This document shows, in pieces, positions 8,980-17,834 of a stretch of DNA of 64,000 nucleotides (position 1 is the first letter of the stretch; the number at the start of each line of letters is the position of its first letter). Origin of the DNA: Litorimonas sp051251645 (lineage in GTDB: Bacteria > Pseudomonadota > Alphaproteobacteria > Caulobacterales > Maricaulaceae); assembly GCA_051251645.1 (NCBI GenBank), contig JBPOEY010000002.1, forward strand, positions 682,001 through 746,000, read 5' to 3'. The notes below the pieces were generated by a model that ran no database searches, had not been told where the DNA came from, and saw nothing but the letters and a program-made list of their open reading frames with translations. The translations under genes were made by a program, and so were the position numbers.

Positions 8980-9199
8980 CTAGTTAGCGCGCCTTGCATA
9001 GCGAGGCCCAAATACAGTGATCGCTGCTTAAAGTATCATCATACCGCAACGCCCATAACATAGGTTATGGGGTGCCGCGAAGCGAGAAGAAAACAGGATG
9101 TTGTCTCGGAATATAATCCGCATGACGGGTCCATCATTACGTGATTCGGTCAAATATTAGACACAGCCGAGCAGGCAAAACCCGCTCGACCTTATGCGG

Positions 9200-9649
9200 T
9201 TACTTGACCGTAATTTCATGCATTAAATATTCGCCGGTGATCGTGCGAATATCCGGGTAGGTTTTCGTCACGGCCCGCGACTCTTTTTGACGCTTGTCGC
9301 CCCACTCTTTCATAAACGCATCATATTTAGCTTTGGAGGGACCGACGTCGCCCGTCGATTTGAAGCTGACAACCAAGATCATATTAAAGTCCCCACTATT
9401 GGGAAAGGCGCTGCCGTAGATCGCATAATCCTCAATATGGCCGAGTTCCTTGGCGATTTTACTGGATTCAACCCAAGTGCCCCTGAGGCCTTCAAGATAG
9501 TAATCGCCCATGTTGGCATCGACTTTGACAGTCGTCACGACGGAGACTGAATCGCTTATATCATAGTCTTCATAGACTTCGAGTTGCGCAAAGGCGGGTT
9601 GGGCGACTGCCATCATTCCGATAGCCGTCAGTGTTGATAAAAGTTTCAT
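9200..9649 (-). CDS. Secreted protein of unknown function
   Basis: A 149-residue protein with a clear Sec signal peptide (MKLLSTLTAIGMMAVAQPAFA-Q). The mature part (about 128 residues) has no cysteines and mixes strands and helices; a run MILVVSFKSTGD may be a central strand. I do not recognise the family. It stands alone, with YqgE on the same strand about 340 bp upstream. An AGGGGAAGC ribosome site precedes the ATG at 9649. Confidence 0.65.
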   Translation of the reverse strand: MKLLSTLTAIGMMAVAQPAFAQLEVYEDYDISDSVSVVTTVKVDANMGDYYLEGLRGTWVESSKIAKELGHIEDYAIYGSAFPNSGDFNMILVVSFKSTGDVGPSKAKYDAFMKEWGDKRQKESRAVTKTYPDIRTITGEYLMHEITVK

Positions 9650-9990
9650 GGTTGCTTCCCCTAGGTTCTGGCAAAATTGCCATCACGGGCGAACAGATTT
9701 TATGCGGTGCGCCCGCCGACACAGAATGTGCTGAAAAGGACCGAGGCAGAAAACGATAAAGGCTCCGATGAATAACGGTCGGAAACCGAAATGGGATTTG
9801 CGCCTAAATCCTTGCTCACATGCCGGTGACATTGATCCAAAGATCAGGTCACATGCAGGAGCTTAAAGATGCTGCGCGTTTCATTAACCATAATCAAGGT
9901 TTAACTTATATTTGTCAAAACGGCAGAGGCGGTAAATTCAAAGGAGTGGCGCCAAGCGGGAAGGGTCCAGCGCGCTTTCCGGCGGTGAGT
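9650..9990. other. Intergenic region with imperfect inverted repeat and CtrA half-site
   Basis: A 341 bp gap upstream of the secreted-protein gene and downstream of yqgE. An imperfect inverted repeat (GTGAC-AT-TGATC-CAAA-GATCA-G-GTCAC) spans 9826-9852. A CtrA-type half-site TTAACCAT lies at 9884-9891 next to an AT-rich stretch. These could belong to the leftward promoter. I see no coding sequence. Confidence 0.4.
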
Positions 9991-10587
9991 TTACGCGCTT
10001 CCGCCAAAGGCGCTGAGCTGCGCCGGGTTCACGCCGATACGGGCGAGCGCTTGCGCCCATTTTGCATCCATATCAGCGTCAAACACGAGTGTGTCGTCGC
10101 CGCCTGCGATGAGCCATGCATTGCTGGCGATTTCATCTTCCAGCTGTCCGGGGCCCCAGCCGGCATAGCCAATGGCGAGGGTCGCGCGGTCAGGGGGCGT
10201 ATCACTGACGAGCGCTTCCAGCGCGTCCTTGGTTGTGGTTAGACTAAGTGAGTCAGAGATTTTGAGCGAGTTATCGTCCCGGAACCAGTCTGCAGAATGT
10301 AGCACAAATCCACGGTCGACCTCGACCGGACCGCCTTCGAGCACGGCGGTGTCGGCCACACGCACATCGCCGTCGACGCCAACATGATCGAGCAGGTCGG
10401 AGATGACGAGGTTTGATTTCGCGCGATTAATGACCAACCCCATCGCGCCGGACGCGTCATGCGCGCAGAGAAAAATTACGGTTTGGGTAAATCGCGGATC
10501 GCCCATAGCGGGCGTCGCAATCAAATATTGGCCGCGATAGCTGATATAATCAGCGGGCTCACCCGTCTGTGTTTTAGATGTATTCAC
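9991..10587 (-). CDS. yqgE: YqgE/AlgH family protein
   Basis: A 198-residue cytoplasmic protein of the UPF0301 (YqgE/AlgH) family. Typical blocks are visible: GQYLIATPAMGDPRFTQTVIFL, GAMGLVINRA, VLEGGPVEVDRGFVLHS and AIGYAGWGPGQLEDEI. Length is normal. The molecular role of the family is not settled. It is transcribed divergently from a peroxiredoxin gene, with a perfect 8-bp palindrome in the shared promoter region. Confidence 0.93.
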   Translation of the reverse strand: MNTSKTQTGEPADYISYRGQYLIATPAMGDPRFTQTVIFLCAHDASGAMGLVINRAKSNLVISDLLDHVGVDGDVRVADTAVLEGGPVEVDRGFVLHSADWFRDDNSLKISDSLSLTTTKDALEALVSDTPPDRATLAIGYAGWGPGQLEDEIASNAWLIAGGDDTLVFDADMDAKWAQALARIGVNPAQLSAFGGSA

Positions 10588-10625
10588 AACGACTAGATGG
10601 GATTTATTTTTCGAATTTCAAGAAT

Positions 10626-10649
10626 TGCCAGACGCGATTCTGTCTGGCA
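10626..10649. promoter_or_regulatory. Palindrome in the yqgE/peroxiredoxin divergent promoter
   Basis: TGCCAGAC and GTCTGGCA form a perfect 8-bp inverted repeat around an 8-nt centre, inside the 107 bp between two divergent start codons. There is no long T-tract and no transcript ending here, so an operator is likelier than a terminator. The regulator is not known. Confidence 0.45.
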
Positions 10650-10694
10650 TCTTTATCGAACAACGATAACCCCATTACGACTTGAAGAGATATC

Positions 10695-11174
10695 ATGACA
10701 ATTGAAACCGGACAGACCCTTCCTGACGCCACTTTTATGACGATGGGCGAAGATGGCCCAGCGCCGATGAGTGGTGCGGATCTATTTCAAGGCAAACGCG
10801 TGGTGCTGTTCGCCGTGCCGGGCGCTTACACGCCGACTTGTTCGGCCAAGCATTTGCCGGGTTTCAAGGAGCATTCTGCGGCCTTGAAAGCCAAAGGCGT
10901 GGACACGATTGCTTGCACCTCCGTCAATGATGTCTTTGTCATGGATGCGTGGGGTAAAGAACAAGACGCTGACGGTGTCGTTATGCTCGCTGACGGGAAT
11001 GGCGCCTTTGCCAAAGCGGTGGGTCTCGAAATGGACGCGTCTGGTTTTGGCATGGGTATGCGCTCACAGCGTTACGCGATGGTCGTCAATGACGGCAAGC
11101 TCGAGCAGCTCTTCGTTGAAGGGCCGGGCGAATTTCAAGTCAGCTCTGCTGAGCATGTTTTAGATAATCTATAG
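10695..11174 (+). CDS. Peroxiredoxin, Prx5-type
   Basis: A 159-residue thiol peroxidase that reduces hydrogen peroxide and organic hydroperoxides. The Prx5-type active site PGAYTPTCS gives peroxidatic C49 with T46; the conserved Arg lies in GMRSQRYAM (R123/R126). C74 in IACTSVND is an extra cysteine. The reductant (glutaredoxin, glutathione or thioredoxin) cannot be told. It is followed 24 bp later by the SPFH and NfeD genes, so membrane quality control and peroxide defence may be co-expressed. Confidence 0.93.
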   Translation: MTIETGQTLPDATFMTMGEDGPAPMSGADLFQGKRVVLFAVPGAYTPTCSAKHLPGFKEHSAALKAKGVDTIACTSVNDVFVMDAWGKEQDADGVVMLADGNGAFAKAVGLEMDASGFGMGMRSQRYAMVVNDGKLEQLFVEGPGEFQVSSAEHVLDNL

Positions 11175-11198
11175 GATACACACGAAAGAGGGCATTTA

Positions 11199-12110
11199 AT
11201 GGACATAGGACAGATTTTGGTTTTGCTGGCGGTTGCGCTGGTGGTTTTCTTTGTTTTCCGCGCCGTCAGGATCGTACGGCAAGGGTGGGAATATACGGTC
11301 GAGAGTTTCGGACGCTATACGCGCACGCTCAAACCCGGCCTGACCTTCCTAATCCCGTTTTACGAACGGATCGGACACAAAGTGAACATGCGTGAGCGTG
11401 TTATTGATGTGCCGAGCCAAGAGGTCATCACCAAGGATAATGCCATGGTGACGGCCGATGCCGTGGTCTTCATTCAGGTGATTGACCCGCGTAAGGCCGC
11501 CTATGAGGTCAATAATCTTGATCACGCGATCCAAAACCTTTGTCTGACCAATGTCCGGACCGTCGTCGGCTCTATGGACTTGGATGAAGTCCTGTCTCGG
11601 CGGGATGAGATCAATGCCAAGCTTTTGACCGTCATCGACCGGGCGACCGACTCATGGGGCACGAAAGTGACGCGGATCGAAATTAAGGATCTGTCGCCGC
11701 CGCATGACATTACGCAGGCCATGAATAAGCAGATGAAGGCCGAACGTGAAAAACGGGCCGACATCCTGATGGCCGAAGGCCATAAGCAAAGCCAGATCCT
11801 CAAAGCCGAAGGAGAAAAGCAATCCGCTGTGCGTGAAGCCGAAGGGCGTCGCGAGGCCGCCTTCTTGGACGCGGAAGCCCGCGAACGGGAAGCCGAAGCG
11901 GAAGCCTCGGCCACGACGATGGTGTCAAAAGCCATTGCCGAAGGTGACGTGAATGCGGTTAATTACTTTATCGCGCAGGATTATGTGAAAGCGTTTGAGA
12001 AACTCGCGACCTCACCCAATCAGAAAACCTTGATCGTGCCCGCAGAACTCTCCTCTCTGGTCGGAACTTTGGCGGGCGTGAAAACGCTCATCAATGGGGT
12101 GAAGGACTAG
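11199..12110 (+). CDS. qmcA: SPFH/stomatin-like membrane protease-associated protein (QmcA type)
   Basis: A 303-residue band-7 protein: one N-terminal membrane helix (residues ~5-22), the SPFH domain (WEYTVESFGRYTRTLKPG ... VIDVPSQEVITKDNA), and a long charged coiled coil rich in AEGEKQ and EAR repeats (about 185-240). It ends with SSLVGTLAGVK, as in QmcA/paraslipins. Such proteins assemble into membrane cages and organise membrane proteases. Three bases separate it from an NfeD-family gene, the standard pairing. Confidence 0.93.
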   Translation: MDIGQILVLLAVALVVFFVFRAVRIVRQGWEYTVESFGRYTRTLKPGLTFLIPFYERIGHKVNMRERVIDVPSQEVITKDNAMVTADAVVFIQVIDPRKAAYEVNNLDHAIQNLCLTNVRTVVGSMDLDEVLSRRDEINAKLLTVIDRATDSWGTKVTRIEIKDLSPPHDITQAMNKQMKAEREKRADILMAEGHKQSQILKAEGEKQSAVREAEGRREAAFLDAEAREREAEAEASATTMVSKAIAEGDVNAVNYFIAQDYVKAFEKLATSPNQKTLIVPAELSSLVGTLAGVKTLINGVKD

Positions 12111-12113
12111 ACC

Positions 12114-12563
12114 ATGGTCGAGCTCCTCTCCCAACTGACCGCGTGGCATTGGCTCATCTTGGGCGTAGTGTTGCTCGGGGTCGAGCTGCTAACGGGCTCG
12201 ACTTATATTCTCTGGCCAGCGGTCTCCGCCCTCGCGGTCGGCATCCTGCTCTTCATTGCGCCGGGCATGGGCTGGGAATGGCAGATGTTACTGTTCTTCT
12301 TGCTGTCGATCACGACGTTGGTGCTGGGTCGAACCCATTTGCAAAAATTGGTCAAGGGCGGGGAACCGTCTGATCTCAACGATCCCGGCAAGGCGATGAT
12401 CGGTCGTCAGGTCAAAGCGGCCGGCGATTTTAGCGGCACAGAAGGCCGCGTTGAGGTGGGTGACACACAGTGGGCGGCGCGATTAGAAGTCGGCACGGCC
12501 ATGGCGGGGGACTTGCTGCGCGTACAATCTATTGAAGGGGCGACCTTGATTGTGGGGCGGTAA
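12114..12563 (+). CDS. NfeD-like membrane protein
   Basis: A 149-residue short NfeD (YbbK type). Three hydrophobic helices fill residues ~10-75 (WLILGVVLLGVELLTG, ILLFIAPGMGW, LLFFLLSITTLVLG). The C-terminal ~60 residues form an OB-fold (MIGRQVKAAGDFSGTEGRV ... LLRVQSIEGATLIV). It partners the adjacent SPFH protein in membrane microdomains. The serine-protease domain of long NfeD forms is absent, normal for this class. Confidence 0.92.
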   Translation: MVELLSQLTAWHWLILGVVLLGVELLTGSTYILWPAVSALAVGILLFIAPGMGWEWQMLLFFLLSITTLVLGRTHLQKLVKGGEPSDLNDPGKAMIGRQVKAAGDFSGTEGRVEVGDTQWAARLEVGTAMAGDLLRVQSIEGATLIVGR

Positions 12564-12569
12564 TCCGCC

Positions 12570-12772
12570 GTGAAATATATCGTTGCCGCTATCTGTTTAT
12601 TGCTTGCGATTTGGGGGTTCGTCCGGGTTGTGACCGCCATTGGAAAAGACCTTTACCGAAATGCGGGGAAGCCACCCTTTTACTCAAATATTTCTTGCGA
12701 GCCTTTGTCCAAGGTTTAGCTCTGGCCGTGGTTGCGACATTAGGTATGGCCGCATGGGTCATTGCCAGCTGA
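12570..12772 (+). pseudogene. Small two-helix membrane protein with apparent frameshift
   Basis: A GTG at 12570, six bases after nfeD, opens a 49-codon frame encoding a membrane helix (VKYIVAAICLLLAIWGF) that ends at 12719. In the shifted frame the DNA continues as ...LLLKYFLRAFVQGLALAVVATLG and stops at 12772, a second clean membrane helix. Adding one base in the G-run at 12665-12668 would join them into a protein of about 67 residues with two helices. So this is a real small gene broken by a 1-bp deletion, a sequencing error in a homopolymer, or a frameshift site. Family not recognised. Only the first 49 codons are certain as an open frame. Confidence 0.45.
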
Positions 12773-12830
12773 TGGGGCGGGGCCAATGGACACAGCTTAC
12801 CCCTGCATTTCGGACCGCTTCTGGCGACGC

Positions 12831-13646
12831 TCAGTCGTCGCCAGAGAATTTCGCCACGGTCTTGGCGTCGGGACTGGGGCTCATGCGGTAGTAACCGTCT
12901 TCGATCCGCACGCCATCCGCGCCCATTTTTTCCAACGCTTTGACTGAGACCATGCGCGCGCCATCGTAAAGCTCATACTCTGGCTCGCCGAGATCAACCC
13001 CTTTGGCGGTGGCCCAGAGACGCGGCGGCGTCACGTCATCCTCTCCGGCGACAGCGATATAATCAAACTTCGGCACCATAAAGCCCATTGCGCCCGCCAT
13101 CTTTTTATAATGCGATCGCCCGTCTTTCATCCCGTCCTCAATTTGGCTGAGAGGATGCGTGCCGGGTGTCTCCTTAAAGCGAACGCCCATGCTGATATCA
13201 ACGAGAAAGCCGCGGTCTTCCCGAGTTCGGTCCGCTCGCGCGGGATCAATAATACAGAGCGACGCGGCATTGGACACAGTTCGTAATTGATCAATGAACC
13301 CGATACTGCGGTTTTTTTCATTGAACGCGACAGGGATCACCCTGTCGTCGTCGCGAAGCTCCACCCGCTCCGGCATAACTTCATTCTCTTGTAACTCAAA
13401 TTTTAGCGAGAGATCCGCGCTGACCGTGTCACGTTTTTCTGGCTTAAGACTGTCAAACTTCGCGATGGCGTCGTTGACGCCGCCAGTCGGCAGGCAATAT
13501 TCTTCGCCCAGCGGTTCGGGGGCATCATCCGCGCGGGCAGGGGCCGCCGAAGCCAGCAGGAGTGCGGCCAAAAAGGTCGCGAAAAATGGAGTATAGGAAA
13601 GAGACAAGAGGTACATATCGCCCCTCTGCCTCGCTGCGTGCGACAT
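12831..13646 (-). CDS. Secreted hypothetical protein
   Basis: Up to 271 residues with a signal peptide ending PARA-DD. The start is uncertain: ATG at 13646 gives a long n-region, while the Met in RGDMYLL (13613) gives a more normal signal. The mature part is charged, with two cysteines (EYCLPTGG, SLCIIDP), and mixes beta and alpha stretches. I recognise no catalytic motif. It converges on the peroxiredoxin-SPFH-NfeD operon and is divergent from the lptM-lysA pair. Confidence 0.65.
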   Translation of the reverse strand: MSHAARQRGDMYLLSLSYTPFFATFLAALLLASAAPARADDAPEPLGEEYCLPTGGVNDAIAKFDSLKPEKRDTVSADLSLKFELQENEVMPERVELRDDDRVIPVAFNEKNRSIGFIDQLRTVSNAASLCIIDPARADRTREDRGFLVDISMGVRFKETPGTHPLSQIEDGMKDGRSHYKKMAGAMGFMVPKFDYIAVAGEDDVTPPRLWATAKGVDLGEPEYELYDGARMVSVKALEKMGADGVRIEDGYYRMSPSPDAKTVAKFSGDD

Positions 13647-13724
13647 AAATAGTGAAAGAACTGTCAGGAACCGCTCACATCATTGCGACTCGACGGAGGC
13701 AGAGCGTCGCTTTATGATGGTCCT

Positions 13725-13982
13725 ATGAAACGCTGTCTCAACTTTGCTCTTCTCCTCGCTTTTGCTGCGCCCTTGTCTGCCTGCGGCATTTCTGGGGGCG
13801 TGAAGACGGCCCCACCGCTTTGGGGTGACGCGATGGCCGATAAAGTTGCGGAGGATGCCGCCACTGAAGCTGTTACGAATGAGGCTGACGCCGCCTCAAA
13901 CCCGTCTTCTGATAATCGGCTTGATGTAGATGAGGACGAGGATGAGATTGGTTACGGCGTTGATGTCGCGGACACGCCCTAA
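13725..13982 (+). CDS. lptM: Small lipoprotein upstream of lysA (LptM-like)
   Basis: An 85-residue lipoprotein. The signal ends in the lipobox LSAC, and the mature start CGISGGVKTAPPLW matches the CGxxGxxxxPP pattern of LptM/YifL, which assists LptD-LptE assembly. The tail is very acidic (VDEDEDEIG) and longer than in enterobacteria. Placement directly before lysA (14 bp) is the usual alphaproteobacterial context for this family. The chosen ATG gives the short positively charged n-region MKRC; an upstream ATG at 13683 is unlikely. Confidence 0.75.
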   Translation: MKRCLNFALLLAFAAPLSACGISGGVKTAPPLWGDAMADKVAEDAATEAVTNEADAASNPSSDNRLDVDEDEDEIGYGVDVADTP

Positions 13983-13996
13983 GGCTTTCGCGGCTC

Positions 13997-15259
13997 ATGC
14001 GCTATTTTGATTTTAAGGACGGCGAGCTGCACGCCGAAGGGGTGGCCCTGTCGCGGATCGCGGCCGAGGTCGGCACGCCCGTCTATGTCTATTCCAGCGC
14101 AACGTTCGAACGCCATTACCGCGTTTTTGCCGAGAGTTTTTCTGGCCTGGATACGCTCGTCGCCTATTCGGTTAAAGCCAATAGCAATATCGCCGTGTTG
14201 CAGACCCTCGCCAAATTGGGCGCAGGCGCGGATGTTGTGTCGGGGGGCGAGCTAACCCGCGCGCTGATCGCAGGCATTCCGGCGGACCGTATCGTGTTCT
14301 CTGGCGTTGGGAAAACGTCCCAAGAAATGGCCGAAGCGCTCGACGCGAACATCAAAATGTTCAATGTTGAAAGCCTGCCCGAGCTTCATGCGCTCAACGC
14401 GGTGGCGGAGGAAAAAGGCGTGCGAGCGCCGATTGCGTTTCGGGTCAATCCGGATGTCAGCGCCGGCGGGCATGAGAAGATCAGCACCGGCAAGAAAGAG
14501 AATAAATTCGGGATCGCGTGGAGCGGGGCCGAAGCGGCCTATGCAGAAGCGGCTCAGCTGCCGGGGATCGACGTTGTGGGCGTCGATGTCCATATCGGGA
14601 GCCAGATTGACGATCTTGCGCCGTTTGAAGCCGCCATTCGCAAAGTCGGCGGGCTGATCACGCGGCTGCGCGCGGCGGGCCACACCATCCGCGCCTTTGA
14701 TATTGGCGGCGGCCTCGGCATTCCTTACGGCGATAATGGCCGCACGCCGCCCCAACCCTCGGAATATGGCGCGCTTGTCCGTCGCCTGACGGCGGATTTG
14801 GATGTGCAAATGGTGTTCGAACCGGGCCGCATGATTGCGGGCAATAGCGGCGTGTTGCTCAGCCAAGTGCTCTACGTCAAACAGGGCGAAGACCGGGACT
14901 TCCTGATCCTAGATGCGGCCATGAATGACCTGCTCCGCCCTGCGCTCTATGACGCGTTTCACGATATGGAAGCGGTGCGCGCGCCGGGGCCAGATTATAC
15001 GGCGAAGACCTATGATATTGTCGGCCCGATTTGTGAGTCTGGCGATACATTCGCCAAAGGCCGCGAGATGCCGGAACTTCACTCGGGTGATCTGATCGTG
15101 ATCCATTCAGCGGGGGCCTACGGCGCGGCGCAAAGCAGCCAGTACAACACGCGTCCGCTGGTGCCGGAAGTGATGGTGCGCGGCGACGATTACCGCGTGA
15201 TCCGGGAACGGCCCAGCGTGATGGATATTTTAAAGACTGAGCGGCTGATAGACTGGTAG
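13997..15259 (+). CDS. lysA: Diaminopimelate decarboxylase
   Basis: A 420-residue PLP enzyme that decarboxylates meso-diaminopimelate to L-lysine, the last step of lysine synthesis. PLP Lys60 lies in VAYSVKANSN; HIGSQI, DIGGGLGIPY and EPGRMIAGNSG are the phosphate and dimer motifs; GPICESGD carries the active-site Cys from the partner subunit. Length and all key blocks are normal. It forms a pair with the LptM-like gene. Confidence 0.97.
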   Translation: MRYFDFKDGELHAEGVALSRIAAEVGTPVYVYSSATFERHYRVFAESFSGLDTLVAYSVKANSNIAVLQTLAKLGAGADVVSGGELTRALIAGIPADRIVFSGVGKTSQEMAEALDANIKMFNVESLPELHALNAVAEEKGVRAPIAFRVNPDVSAGGHEKISTGKKENKFGIAWSGAEAAYAEAAQLPGIDVVGVDVHIGSQIDDLAPFEAAIRKVGGLITRLRAAGHTIRAFDIGGGLGIPYGDNGRTPPQPSEYGALVRRLTADLDVQMVFEPGRMIAGNSGVLLSQVLYVKQGEDRDFLILDAAMNDLLRPALYDAFHDMEAVRAPGPDYTAKTYDIVGPICESGDTFAKGREMPELHSGDLIVIHSAGAYGAAQSSQYNTRPLVPEVMVRGDDYRVIRERPSVMDILKTERLIDW

Positions 15260-15270
15260 TTTGGGTAATT

Positions 15271-15450
15271 TTACCGCACCTTCCGTATCGTCAGCTTATC
15301 CTCTTTCGCGCGTTTCTTCGTCGATTCCTCGGACCGCGTCAGCGACTTCGCAATCGCTTTCAAACTCATCCCCTTGTCCGCCAACCGATGCAGCTTTTGA
15401 ATTTCGTCCGTCGTCCACGCCTGACGGTGACGTTCAAAATGATCTTTCAT
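15271..15450 (-). CDS. Small SANT/HTH-like protein, 59 residues
   Basis: An ATG at 15450, preceded by an AAGGA ribosome site 7 bases upstream, opens a 59-codon frame ending at 15271. The protein starts MKDHFERHRQAWTTDEIQKL and continues with LADKGMSLKAIAKSLTRSEE and a basic tail. The W-T-x-D-E-I-x-x-L ... A-x-x-G-x-x-x-x-x-I-A pattern is that of a SANT/Myb-like or GcrA-like DNA-binding helix-turn-helix. It converges on lysA. Target unknown. Composition and the ribosome site support a real gene. Confidence 0.7.
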   Translation of the reverse strand: MKDHFERHRQAWTTDEIQKLHRLADKGMSLKAIAKSLTRSEESTKKRAKEDKLTIRKVR

Positions 15451-15529
15451 GGGGTGTTCCTTGTTTGTCTGTCAGGGTGATGCCATGCCACCGTATTCGC
15501 AACGCCTACAAAAGTCCCTAGTCGCCCTC

Positions 15530-15756
15530 ATCCCGGACGCCCCTTCGGGGATCCGGGATTTGTCGGTTGTGTCATTCAGCGGGCGAGGTTCACAGCCGTC
15601 AGGTCCCGGCTCTGCGCTCCGCTTGGCCGGGATGGCAGCCTAAACCAACAGTATCTTTCCCCTTAGGCCGACTGGATCGCCTATCCATCACTGAACCGCG
15701 CACCAATTGCATTCATTCGTGGGAACGGGAGATATGTCCCGGATCAAGTCCGGGAC
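15530..15756. repeat. Cluster of three palindromic intergenic repeats
   Basis: Three hairpins with the same core: ATCCCGGA/TCCGGGAT at 15530-15559 (with an inner CCCC/GGGG stem), TCCCGGC/GCCGGGA at 15604-15632, and GTCCCGGA-TCAAG-TCCGGGAC at 15736-15756. They resemble the short palindromic repeats common between genes in alphaproteobacteria. No coding sequence or integrase is associated. Confidence 0.7.
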
Positions 15757-16340
15757 GGGGCTATATATCCACGACAATCGCGACGCTCTGACCCACGATC
15801 ACGCCATCCTCCACAACCCCATCCACCCTTACCTATTTCCATGCCAGTTTACCCTCACCCGCTTCGGACACGAGAGAGGCATTATTCTCAGGCTGGCGGG
15901 GGTTTGGTGGGTTGGACGGTGTGTGAGGTAATGCGGCACATACGGTTCCATCCGACGGAACGATTGATGCGGGCGAGCGGATGAGAACGAGCGGAATAAC
16001 GGCGAGATTTACACCTCGTCGCCGTGCGCCTTCGCGATACCCGGCGGCAGGCGGAAGCGGTCTCGAAAGGATCGTCATCCGTCTAACCGTCACCGGCGTG
16101 AGCTCAGAGCGGGCCGTCGGGGCACGGCGTTTTTGATCGGGTGCGTCCGTCAGGCGCGCGGACCTTGTCTGCTGTAAATGGTTCTATTTCCAATTCCCCA
16201 TCAGTGGGGAAGGTTCGCGCTCGTGTCACTTGCGCGACGCGACGACGGTTTGCCGACCCCGCGATGGGCGGTTGAACCTAACGGCGTGCGCAAATATCGG
16301 TCAATCGAAACAATCCGCTCGCTCCAATCGTATGTATCTT
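15757..16340. other. Gene-free stretch between palindromic repeats and photolyase
   Basis: About 580 bp in which I find no convincing gene, RNA or terminator. Together with the repeat cluster it makes roughly 0.9 kb without a gene. It must contain the photolyase promoter, which I cannot place. Confidence 0.5.
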
Positions 16341-17765
16341 ATGACAACATCCTCCCCCTCTATCGTCTGGTTCCGCAATGATCGGCGTCTTGCCGATCAC
16401 CCGGCGTTACACGCCGCGATTGACCGCGGCGGACCGTTGGTCTTGCTCTATATTTTGGAGGCCGATGCGGGCCGGGCGAACGGCGGGGCGAAGGGGGTTT
16501 GGCTGCACCATTCTCTCGCATCCTTAAAAACAGATATCGAAGGTTTGGGTGGGCGGTTGATCCTGCGCTCCGGCAAGGCGGAGGCTGTAATCGACGCCGT
16601 GATCAAAGACACAGGCGCCGAGGCTGTATTTTGGAACCGCCGCTATTTTAAGCCGGACCGGGACCGCGACGCGGCGATCAAAGAAAGCCTGACAGAGCGC
16701 GAACTCACGGTTGAGAGTTTCAAAGGCAATCTGCTGGTTGAGCCGTGGGAGGTGGCAACTAAAGCGGGCACGCCTTACCGCGTGTTTACTCCGTTTTGGC
16801 GTGCCGCCAAGGACGGGCTCGCGGTCGCCGACCCGCTGCCCGCGCCAACATCGCTTGACTGTGTCAGCGGCGCGCTCGTCTCTGATGATTTGAACGATTG
16901 GAGTCTGTTACCGACCCGCCCGGATTGGGGTTCCAAAATGCTCGGCTATCACACGCCCGGCGAAGCGGGCGCGAATGCGCGTCTGGCGGACTTCTTGGAC
17001 GGTCCGATTGAGGATTATGCGGAAGGTCGGGACCGACCGGATAAAGACCTCACCTCCCGCCTGTCGCCTCATTTGGCGCACGGCGAAATTAGCCCGCGTC
17101 AGATTTGGGGCGCGTGCAAGGAGAATGAGACGACGTCGTATAAATTTATCAGCGAGATTGGCTGGCGTGAATTTTCCTATTCGTTGCTGTTTTATAACCC
17201 AGAGTTGGCGACGAAGAATTTCAACCCGAACTATGAGGCCATGGCCTGGGATCATGACGATCAAGCGTTTGAGGCCTGGACCATGGGACAAACCGGCTAT
17301 CCGTTCGTCGATGCCGGAATGCGTCAGCTCTGGGCGACGGGCTGGATGCACAACCGGGTGCGCATGGTCGTGGCGAGTTTCCTGATTAAACACCTCATGA
17401 TTGATTGGCGCGACGGCGAAGATTGGTTCTGGGATACGTTGTTGGAAGCGGACCTCGCGTCGAATGCGGCCAGTTGGCAATGGGTCGCGGGTACGGGCGC
17501 AGATGCCGCGCCTTATTTCCGGGTATTCAACCCGTTCGGGCAGGGTGAGAAGTTCGACCCGAATGGGGACTATGTCCGCCAATGGGTGCCAGAGCTGGCG
17601 GCGCTGCCCAATAAATATATTCAGCAGCCGTGGACGGCCCCGGAGGATGTTTTGGACAAGGCAGGCATTGAACTGGGTCGCGATTATCCCGAACCAATTG
17701 TCGACCATAAGGTGGCGCGGGAACGGGTGCTCGCGGCCTATAAAGCCGCGCGAGCGGCAAGTTGA
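16341..17765 (+). CDS. phrB: Deoxyribodipyrimidine photolyase (CPD photolyase, class I type)
   Basis: A 474-residue flavoprotein that repairs UV-induced cyclobutane dimers using blue light. The N-terminal alpha/beta antenna domain starts SIVWFRNDRRLADHPAL. The FAD domain has WREFSYSLLF, MRQLWATGWMHNRVRMV, DLASNAASWQWVAG and GADAAPYFRVFNP. Length is typical. I chose the ATG at 16341 because family members start just before this motif; an ATG at 16332 is also possible. It stands alone, with MsrA next on the same strand (69 bp), a stress-repair neighbourhood. Confidence 0.95.
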   Translation: MTTSSPSIVWFRNDRRLADHPALHAAIDRGGPLVLLYILEADAGRANGGAKGVWLHHSLASLKTDIEGLGGRLILRSGKAEAVIDAVIKDTGAEAVFWNRRYFKPDRDRDAAIKESLTERELTVESFKGNLLVEPWEVATKAGTPYRVFTPFWRAAKDGLAVADPLPAPTSLDCVSGALVSDDLNDWSLLPTRPDWGSKMLGYHTPGEAGANARLADFLDGPIEDYAEGRDRPDKDLTSRLSPHLAHGEISPRQIWGACKENETTSYKFISEIGWREFSYSLLFYNPELATKNFNPNYEAMAWDHDDQAFEAWTMGQTGYPFVDAGMRQLWATGWMHNRVRMVVASFLIKHLMIDWRDGEDWFWDTLLEADLASNAASWQWVAGTGADAAPYFRVFNPFGQGEKFDPNGDYVRQWVPELAALPNKYIQQPWTAPEDVLDKAGIELGRDYPEPIVDHKVARERVLAAYKAARAAS

Positions 17766-17834
17766 GCGCTCGCTCACGCGGGCCTCACCACAATTTCATT
17801 GGAACAACACAGGACGCCGCCGCATAGGATGATT

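Noticed and set aside
15530..15756. CRISPR array
   Set aside because: The repeats are short palindromes of unequal length and spacing, without regular spacers or cas genes.
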